38,811 bases of DNA. Source: a bacterium (GTDB lineage: Bacteria; Patescibacteriota; Saccharimonadia; Saccharimonadales; UBA4665). Where the stretch lies: the NCBI GenBank assembly GCA_021804085.1, contig JAJZKM010000008.1, positions 1 to 38,811 of the forward strand. The letters run 5' to 3'. A program made the position numbers and the translations under genes. The notes below the pieces were generated by a model, which was not told the DNA's origin, did no database searches, and saw nothing but the letters and a program-made list of their open reading frames with translations. The number at the start of each line of letters is the position of its first letter. Within the stretch, counting starts at the first letter, position 1. Positions 32,636 through 38,811 of this stretch are shown piece after piece.

Positions 32636-35509
32636 ATGAAGAAACTAGAAAAAATATTATTACTACCTATACTCGTTTTTTCTATAACTGCATTGCTTAG
32701 TGTTTATTTTATAAATCCAGCAAGTGCCCAATTCGATCCTAATAATCTTATTGATGACAGTGTATTTAGCAACTATAATTCTATGTCTGCTGCAAGCATA
32801 GACTCATTTTTAAATAATAATTTCCCAAGCAGTTGCATAAGTACTAATAACGGTTTTTCAGCACCAACCCCTACTGGTTATTCGCCCTCTACTGGATTTA
32901 CTTTTGGAACTGATACATCGGCCGGTAATATAATTTACGATGCCGCCCAGGCTTATCAGATAAATCCACAAGTGATTCTAGCTACCTTAGAAAAAGAACA
33001 GACTCTAGTTTCAGGATCAACTGGTTGTTCTACATTGCAATATACCGGAGCTATGGGAAATGATTGTCCAGATGGTGGAACAACATACAACTATAGTGGT
33101 TTTGAACTTTATAGCATTAATGGCACTCCAGTGGATAGCGTATCAGGAACTTGCGTAGACAATCAGGCATCGGCTGGTTTTTCTGAGCAGGTAATATCTG
33201 CTGCTTGGAAACTAAAATTTATGCAGGAAAGGTCAGATGGAAATGTTAACTGGGCCATTGTTAATTCCCAATGGGATAACTTGGATGACCCATCTACATG
33301 TTTTTATCCATACATGACATCTGGCTATCGCCAAGGTGCAGAAACAGGAACTACGGCTTGCACAACTCCAACTTACTATGATGGTTATGCAACTATAGAC
33401 GGAACATCAGTATTTATTAGTAATGGAGCGACCGGTGCTCTTTATACCTATACGCCGCATTTGCCAGGAAATGAAAACTTTGTAAATATCTTTACGCAAT
33501 GGTTCGGTCCAACTACAGGTGAAGGGTATACATTGGCTACCTCTTATGATTCCAATGGTGACTCAAGACAATGGGTTATATACCACGGAATGAGACAATT
33601 AGTTCCAGATACTCAGACTCTAGTAGCTTGGGGGCTTCAAAACGTGCAGTTAATGCAGTGGTCTGGCACGTATCTAGGCTCTTTTCCAATTAACCCATTA
33701 CCATTAACTAGACTAATGAGGCCCGATGGTTCACTAAATGTTTATTTTGTCGATAGCGGTAAGGCCTATTTGATTCCAAACCCACAAATGCTTAATGCTT
33801 GGAATTTTAATCCAGCAGCAATTAATGATGTTAGTACGTATCTTGCTCAACTTCCTGTATATTCGGGTGATCTTACGTATTCAGTCCAAAGCTCTGTAGC
33901 TGGTAGTAATGTCTATATGGTAGATGGAGGTTCCATTAGGCCATATGCTTCATCTAATATCCAGGCTGCCTGGGAGGGAGATAATGCCGGTGTTACTACG
34001 CTATCATCAGATTATATAAGCGCGATGGGCCAGGGTTCGGAGATTACCAGCAATAAAATTAGCGACGGGACCCAAACATATCTTGTAGACAATGGACAAA
34101 AGCTGCCCGCCACAAGTCAGGTTGCACAACTCTATCCTGGTTCTATAACCTCTGTATCCTCGGCTACTATTAACAGATTGAATACGGGTCAACAGGCAAG
34201 CCAATTTATCGTACAATACGGGTCAACAGGCGTATATTTAGTTGATAATTCAACTAAATACGGTATTCCGACTCCCAGTATTCTGTCCGCCTGGGCAGGC
34301 AATACTAACCCAAATGTTACCTATGTTGACCAAGGTTTCCTGAATTTACTAAATACAGGCAGCATGCTTAATACAGACGAAGCCAACTCTAACGGCCAAA
34401 TATATCTAATGAATGGTACAAATGCACTTCCGATTCCTTCCTCGCTTGATGCTACATACAACACACCTAATGGGACTTTTAGTGTTAGCAGTGCTCTTAT
34501 GTCTATGTACGCAAGCAGCTCCACGGCTACTTATATATTGAAAGCTTTTAATTCACCTACGGTATACGTGTTGGACAACGGAACACTACACCCGATATTC
34601 TCTCCAAATGATCTTCAGCTTTGGGATAACGAAAATACAAACAATATTACCAGCGTTAATTCAATTGCGCTAAGTCAGTTTAATGTTGGCTATCCCATAG
34701 GTAGCTTTATAACCGATAACACAAATAATTATCTTATAGCTAATGGTGCAAAAAGGCTGGTATCTAACCAAGTTGCAACTAATTGGGGACTGGCTAACCC
34801 AGTATATATAAGCGACAATACTCTAAATAATATTCCAACAGGGAGCAATCTTAATGATCATTTTCAATTTGATGGTAACTACTATATGGTTTCAGGTGGT
34901 GTGGCCTACATGACGGTCGATCCAAATATAGCGAGCGAATGGGGTATTGGTAGCGGTTCACCTGTTCTTGATCCAGCTGCAGTAAACGAATATCTTCAAC
35001 TAAACATGCTAACTCGTTTTGTTCGTTCAAGTCTTCCAGGTGACACAAGATTGTTTATAGCCAATAATGGAGTTTTGTACTACCTATCTCCTTACCAGGC
35101 AAGTAACTTAGGTTTAGTTGCTGGAATGCCTATGGCTGCAGTGAATCCAGGGTTAATTACACCTAATATAACTGACTGGACGGCTGTTATGGTGCAAGAT
35201 GCCAGTGGCAAAGATTATGTTATTAATGCTGGGCAAAAGATGTTATTTCCAAACCAGGGAACCATAAACTATTGGACTAACGATGGCACCTATACACCAC
35301 CTGTAGTTACGAACGGCTTCCTAAATCTTTTACCGACTAGCACTAACACTATAGAGAGGGGAATCATAGGCAGTTCTCCTGCTGCATACGATGTTCTCGG
35401 TGGCGTAAAACACTGGATATTATCCCCGACAACCGAATCCTTGTACGCACCAATTCAGCCTGTAAGTGACTCTTTAATTAATAGTCTGCCTAGTGGTTAT
35501 GACCTGTAG
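32636..35509 (+). CDS. Secreted repeat protein with a muralytic-like N-terminal domain
   Basis: This 957-aa protein has a signal peptide (about 1-31, ending PASA). A head domain (about 60-290) has NIIYDAAQAYQINPQVILAT followed by LEKEQTLVSG, an arrangement seen in lysozyme/glucosaminidase-like exoproteins of actinobacteria and CPR (tentative). About 12 repeats of 50-70 residues then run to the C-terminus. Each has a core of the type (V/I)YxVDNGxKxxIPxxxxxxxW. Examples are WVIYHGMRQLVPDTQTLVAW, VYFVDSGKAYLIPNPQMLNAW, TYLVDNGQKLP, VYVLDNGTLHPIF, DYVINAGQKMLFPN and AYDVLGGVKHWILSP. Spacers often read TxVxxxxLNxLxTG. The repeats probably bind sugars or cell wall. The gene starts 1 nt after the upstream stop. 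Confidence 0.8.
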   Translation: MKKLEKILLLPILVFSITALLSVYFINPASAQFDPNNLIDDSVFSNYNSMSAASIDSFLNNNFPSSCISTNNGFSAPTPTGYSPSTGFTFGTDTSAGNIIYDAAQAYQINPQVILATLEKEQTLVSGSTGCSTLQYTGAMGNDCPDGGTTYNYSGFELYSINGTPVDSVSGTCVDNQASAGFSEQVISAAWKLKFMQERSDGNVNWAIVNSQWDNLDDPSTCFYPYMTSGYRQGAETGTTACTTPTYYDGYATIDGTSVFISNGATGALYTYTPHLPGNENFVNIFTQWFGPTTGEGYTLATSYDSNGDSRQWVIYHGMRQLVPDTQTLVAWGLQNVQLMQWSGTYLGSFPINPLPLTRLMRPDGSLNVYFVDSGKAYLIPNPQMLNAWNFNPAAINDVSTYLAQLPVYSGDLTYSVQSSVAGSNVYMVDGGSIRPYASSNIQAAWEGDNAGVTTLSSDYISAMGQGSEITSNKISDGTQTYLVDNGQKLPATSQVAQLYPGSITSVSSATINRLNTGQQASQFIVQYGSTGVYLVDNSTKYGIPTPSILSAWAGNTNPNVTYVDQGFLNLLNTGSMLNTDEANSNGQIYLMNGTNALPIPSSLDATYNTPNGTFSVSSALMSMYASSSTATYILKAFNSPTVYVLDNGTLHPIFSPNDLQLWDNENTNNITSVNSIALSQFNVGYPIGSFITDNTNNYLIANGAKRLVSNQVATNWGLANPVYISDNTLNNIPTGSNLNDHFQFDGNYYMVSGGVAYMTVDPNIASEWGIGSGSPVLDPAAVNEYLQLNMLTRFVRSSLPGDTRLFIANNGVLYYLSPYQASNLGLVAGMPMAAVNPGLITPNITDWTAVMVQDASGKDYVINAGQKMLFPNQGTINYWTNDGTYTPPVVTNGFLNLLPTSTNTIERGIIGSSPAAYDVLGGVKHWILSPTTESLYAPIQPVSDSLINSLPSGYDL

Positions 35510-35554
35510 ATTTTAGCAAACATTTATAATAGTTATTAACAAGTTGTCGTAAGA

Positions 35555-35996
35555 ATGACAAAATTTAATCAGTATGATATAGCCCAGGAGTTATTAATTG
35601 TAGTCGGGGATTTGTGGCAAGTCAGTACCACTGAGCAAGCAGTAATTTGGCAAGAAATGTTTGCAACTCGGCATAAGTGCTAAGAAAACTTCATCAGGGA
35701 AATAACGGATTGAATGGACCCTAAGCAACATAAGAGAATAGTTGTGATATGTCCACGGCAGGCTCAGAGGTGCCTACTACCAGCTAAACAAACTAATTCA
35801 TCATAACCAGCTATTCACCTACCTAGATGGAAAACTACTAGAGGAAGTCGGGCGACCAATACCTAGAACAACCAACTATATTGAGGGCGACATTAACTCT
35901 CAGCTAAAAGAAAAGCTTAAACCGCACCGAGACTTAAGCCAGACTCATCAACAGTGCTCAGTGTATTGGTGTTTCTACAGCCGAACTAGAGACTAA
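35555..35996 (+). pseudogene. Eroded IS256/IS1249-type transposase remnant
   Basis: A 42-codon frame (35555-35683, starting MTKFNQYDIAQELLIVVGDL) and, after frameshifts and stops, a second piece ending at TAA 35994-35996 look like parts of one transposase. The second piece reads LFTYLDGKLLEEVGRPIP, then RTTNYIEGDINSQLKEKLKP, then HRDLSQTHQQCSVYWCFY. The string RTTNxxEGxINxxLKxxLxxHRxLSxxHxxxxVxW is characteristic of mutator-type transposases of the IS256/IS1249 group near the catalytic Glu. It is clearly non-functional. No terminal repeats were identified. It fills most of the 547-bp gap between two surface-protein genes; nothing else is visible there. Confidence 0.68.
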
Positions 35997-36056
35997 AAAT
36001 ACCCAACAAAATATCCTATAGTTTAAGTTTCTTAAATTATGCTAGCAGTGACCTGT

Positions 36057-38765
36057 CTACCAAACCAAAGGGGTTGCCCCAGGAAAACCATACTGGAATT
36101 CTTGGTTGGGTGCACCGCCAGTATTACTGTCTCTTAATGCCCAAGTACCATTTGAACTAACTGACCCTATTGTGGTTATACCATTTCCCAGCCAATCTCC
36201 GACAACTGGGTAGCCAGGCGTGAATCCATAATTAAATGATATATCTGCAGGGCCTCCACTATTGGTATTTCTTAAGTACCAATTATTACCACTCGTTACA
36301 ACACCAATTGAGTCATAACCTTTACCGGTCCAGTCACCCACAACAGGTGTAGATCCGTATGGACCAAATTGAAAAGGCGTTATATCTGGTGCTCCTGCAC
36401 TGTTAGAGTTTCTTAAGTACCAAGTATTATTTGCTGTCACTACGCCTACAGTATCTATCCCATCTCCATTCCAGTCGCCACAAACGGGCTTATCTCCAGG
36501 TGATCCGTAGTTAAACGTTAGATCTGCAGTGCCTGTAGTGTAGCTAGCTCTCATATACCAAGTTCCGCCCGAGTAGATGACTGGAAGTTTAACACCAGGT
36601 TGATTAGGGTCCCAGGCGCATAGTAGTTCATAGGTAGGGAATCCATAGCCAAATGTTTTATCTGCCGCACCTGAAATTAGGTAGTCCTTTAGGAACCAGG
36701 TTGCCCCATTAGTTAAGGCTGGCTTGGATGCGTTAACAACAACACACTTAGAGAATTCAGATGTTTCTGCCGGGGTAGAACCTATCATGTATGTAGCCGT
36801 AGCAGTAACATAGCTATTACCCGGTATAATTTGTGAAGTTTTAAACCCAAAGGAAGTGTTACCAAATTGATCAGTTGATACTTGTTCAGAACCTATATAA
36901 TTTTGTCCTTGACCATAATTTCTAGGTGGTCCTGCCGTACAACCACTGCTGTAGAAAAACTGCAACTGAAAGCTAGAGTTAGGTATTGAATTTAATTCTC
37001 CGCCAATTACTGTAGAGGAAGCGGTGGTGTTAGCGGCGTATACATTAGGAAAGTTTTGTAACTGATTAGCTCCGGAGTGTGGACCACCTGGGGTATTGAG
37101 CGTTACCGATCCGGTATCCCCAAGGTCTATGCCTAGGATACCATTAGCATCGATAGAGTTGTTTAAGATGGCCGTATCTATGCCGGCTGCTACTGCTACG
37201 CCACTGGCCGTATTACCAAAGCCCAACATACCAATTGTGTTTTGATCAATTCTATTCCCAGTAGAATCTGAACCAGCGACAATAATACCATTACCACCAT
37301 TGCTTGCAATATAGTTTTCTCCGGAAGTAGTGCCGTTTCCAATAAGGATGTTTGGAGTATTAAGAATACCAATGCCATCAATAGTGTTACCTATTGCGCC
37401 AGTACCACTGGCATTAAGACCTATATAGTTTCCTAAAATTTGGTGTCCATAACTCTCGGGGTCGGTAATAAATATTCCATTCTGCCCGTTGCCGGATATT
37501 AAGTTGCAGGCTCCGTTACATCCATAGCCCGGGGTTGTTCCATCAGTTCCGCCAATAATATCGTTGTTTGCGCCAAGATCACCTGGCGACTCGCCTATTC
37601 CAATACCCATCTTAGAGTTGCCGACACCGCCAGTACCTGCAGCGTTGGTGCCTATGTAGTTACCTTCTACTTTATTGCCAGTGGCTGCCGATCCAGTTAA
37701 AAATACTCCAGCTCCACCATTGCCCGAGAATACATTTCTTGATGACGGGGAGGTGCCCCCGGCAGTATTATTAGCAGTTTCATTAATCTCTAATCCTATG
37801 TTTACGTTACCAATACTTCCCGATCCACTTACATCAGTTCCAACATAGTTACCTTCAACTACACTGCCCGATACTCCCGTGTGCCAAAGACCCATTCCAT
37901 TAGCTCCGTTACCCGAAACTAGATTACAAGCTCCAGTACAACTGCCTCCTGGTGAAGTACCCGCTGTTCCACCTATAACAGTGTTTTGTATAGTGCCACC
38001 ACCAGCATCGTTAACCAAAATACCATCAGCTCCGTTGCCAATACTACCCGTTCCGCTTTCATTTACGCCTACATAGTTTCCTTCAACTGTATTATTAGAA
38101 GCTGTTCCACCATTTTGTGCAGTAATATCTATGCCATTTTGAGAGTTTCCAGCAACAATATTTCTGTCTGCCGGGCTAGTTCCACCTATCAGATTACCGG
38201 AAGCGCTTGCAGCCGAAGTGCCGGAAAATATTCCAATTCCATCACCACCGTTACCTTCGTTTACAGTGCCTGTAGGGTCGGTACCTATGTAATCGTTCTG
38301 AACTGTAACATTACTAGTGTCAATAAATATGCCTTGATCACTAAATTTATTGATAATTAGTCCCTTAAGTATGCTTCCTTGACCACTACCAGTTACATAT
38401 AGACCAATGGCACCTGATCCGGCACCAATTCCACTTATTTCCACCAAAGGCGAACCGTCGTAACCGAGCTGACTGGTGCCGTCGACGGTAACAGTATTAG
38501 TGATAGCGGGCAAGGGAGAAGTAGGAATAATCTGAACTAGACCACTACCTATGTCAAAATTAATAGTATTATTGCCCGGAGTACTATTTGAATCAATAAT
38601 GGCCTGTCTTAATGAACCAGAACCACTGTCATTAGTGTTGGTTACTGTAAAGGTGGTGCTTGCACTTGCTATTGAGGTGGTTGCATATAGTGACAATACA
38701 AGAACTGCAGAGATGATTATTGGCGCGCCAGGAATTAAACCCTTATGAATATATTTTTTTAGCAT
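36057..38765 (-). CDS. Secreted parallel beta-helix surface protein with FG-GAP/VCBS-like C-terminal repeats
   Basis: This 902-aa exoprotein has a signal peptide (about 1-36, ending SASA). The segment TFTVTNTNDSGSGSLRQAI (about 38-56) is the CSLREA/SLRxAI-type opening of right-handed beta-helix proteins. A long helix region (about 60-560) has recurring GNYVGTNxxGTGxxGN and SGNGxxGI units. A beta-sandwich spacer (about 565-690) and about five C-terminal repeats of roughly 45 residues follow. The C-terminal repeats have the pattern VGDWxGxGxDxxGVVxxxxxWYLRNSN. Such proteins are adhesins or polysaccharide-binding or -cleaving surface proteins; no catalytic residues can be assigned. The chain stops part-way through a repeat (GATPLVW), about 60 bp from the IS remnant. 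The gene is probably monocistronic, and its 5' end is complete within the window. Confidence 0.85.
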   Translation of the reverse strand: MLKKYIHKGLIPGAPIIISAVLVLSLYATTSIASASTTFTVTNTNDSGSGSLRQAIIDSNSTPGNNTINFDIGSGLVQIIPTSPLPAITNTVTVDGTSQLGYDGSPLVEISGIGAGSGAIGLYVTGSGQGSILKGLIINKFSDQGIFIDTSNVTVQNDYIGTDPTGTVNEGNGGDGIGIFSGTSAASASGNLIGGTSPADRNIVAGNSQNGIDITAQNGGTASNNTVEGNYVGVNESGTGSIGNGADGILVNDAGGGTIQNTVIGGTAGTSPGGSCTGACNLVSGNGANGMGLWHTGVSGSVVEGNYVGTDVSGSGSIGNVNIGLEINETANNTAGGTSPSSRNVFSGNGGAGVFLTGSAATGNKVEGNYIGTNAAGTGGVGNSKMGIGIGESPGDLGANNDIIGGTDGTTPGYGCNGACNLISGNGQNGIFITDPESYGHQILGNYIGLNASGTGAIGNTIDGIGILNTPNILIGNGTTSGENYIASNGGNGIIVAGSDSTGNRIDQNTIGMLGFGNTASGVAVAAGIDTAILNNSIDANGILGIDLGDTGSVTLNTPGGPHSGANQLQNFPNVYAANTTASSTVIGGELNSIPNSSFQLQFFYSSGCTAGPPRNYGQGQNYIGSEQVSTDQFGNTSFGFKTSQIIPGNSYVTATATYMIGSTPAETSEFSKCVVVNASKPALTNGATWFLKDYLISGAADKTFGYGFPTYELLCAWDPNQPGVKLPVIYSGGTWYMRASYTTGTADLTFNYGSPGDKPVCGDWNGDGIDTVGVVTANNTWYLRNSNSAGAPDITPFQFGPYGSTPVVGDWTGKGYDSIGVVTSGNNWYLRNTNSGGPADISFNYGFTPGYPVVGDWLGNGITTIGSVSSNGTWALRDSNTGGAPNQEFQYGFPGATPLVW

Positions 38766-38811
38766 AAGCTAGTTAAATGATAACAAAAAACGAAAAACTT
38801 TTCATATAATT

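Noticed and set aside
37986-38360. 124-aa plus-strand open frame inside the beta-helix gene
   Set aside because: It is an antisense shadow of the Gly/Asn/Thr-rich repeats, with no start signals and an implausible composition.
36500-38400. Regular repeats that might be a CRISPR or tandem-repeat array
   Set aside because: The periodicity follows codons of the beta-helix protein (GNYVGTN and SGNG units). The units are diverged and there are no fixed spacers.

Overview
The window looks like the replication-origin region of a patescibacterial (CPR) genome, most likely Candidatus Saccharibacteria (TM7). The reasons are the oriC synteny recF-dnaN-dnaA | rpmH-rnpA-yidC-jag, AT-rich DNA, small ORFs, TGA used as an ordinary stop (so not the recoded Gracilibacteria/SR1), many apparently leaderless promoters, and a chromosomal type IV secretion (T4SS)-like locus with several T4SS_pilin paralogues and PrgI. 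The lineage is inferred from gene content, not from a database search.

Left edge (1-3.6 kb): the 3' end of an IS transposase, an ABC exporter pair, then about 1 kb of decayed accessory DNA. This holds a frameshifted RelE/ParE toxin and an eroded IS3-type transposase, both on the minus strand. A 46-aa protein with a strong Shine-Dalgarno, a bidirectional terminator and a two-helix membrane protein follow. From 3.8 to 4.9 kb there are two tRNA-Ser genes (GCU, UGA) and an Hsp20 chaperone.

T4SS-like locus (4.9-19.1 kb): six tandem VirB2/pilin-like genes on the minus strand diverge from a plus-strand series. That series is a 1013-aa VirB6-like protein, a 772-aa unknown membrane protein, a VirB1-like cell-wall hydrolase with two catalytic domains, two small anchored proteins, PrgI (VirB3-like), and VirB4 apparently split over two genes. 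No relaxase, VirD4 coupling protein, VirB11, or outer-membrane VirB7/9/10 is present. This fits a trans-envelope pilus or transport machine of a monoderm epibiont better than a conjugative element.

Replication and core genes (19.1-25.1 kb): recF, dnaN and dnaA on the minus strand; a probable oriC with DnaA boxes at 22.87-23.09 kb; then rpmH, rnpA, yidC and jag/khpB on the plus strand.

Surface glycan and exoprotein region (25.2-38.8 kb): a GT2-GT4 fusion glycosyltransferase, a Wzm/Wzt-type glycan ABC exporter with a C-terminal cargo-binding domain, a methyltransferase and a double-domain GT2 form one tight operon. Two secreted proteins follow: a small Ser/Thr/Asn-rich anchored protein and a 957-aa protein with a muralytic-like head and about 12 repeats. 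An eroded IS256/IS1249-type transposase lies before a minus-strand 902-aa beta-helix surface protein. The window is therefore largely an envelope and cell-contact gene neighbourhood around the origin, bounded by IS remains.
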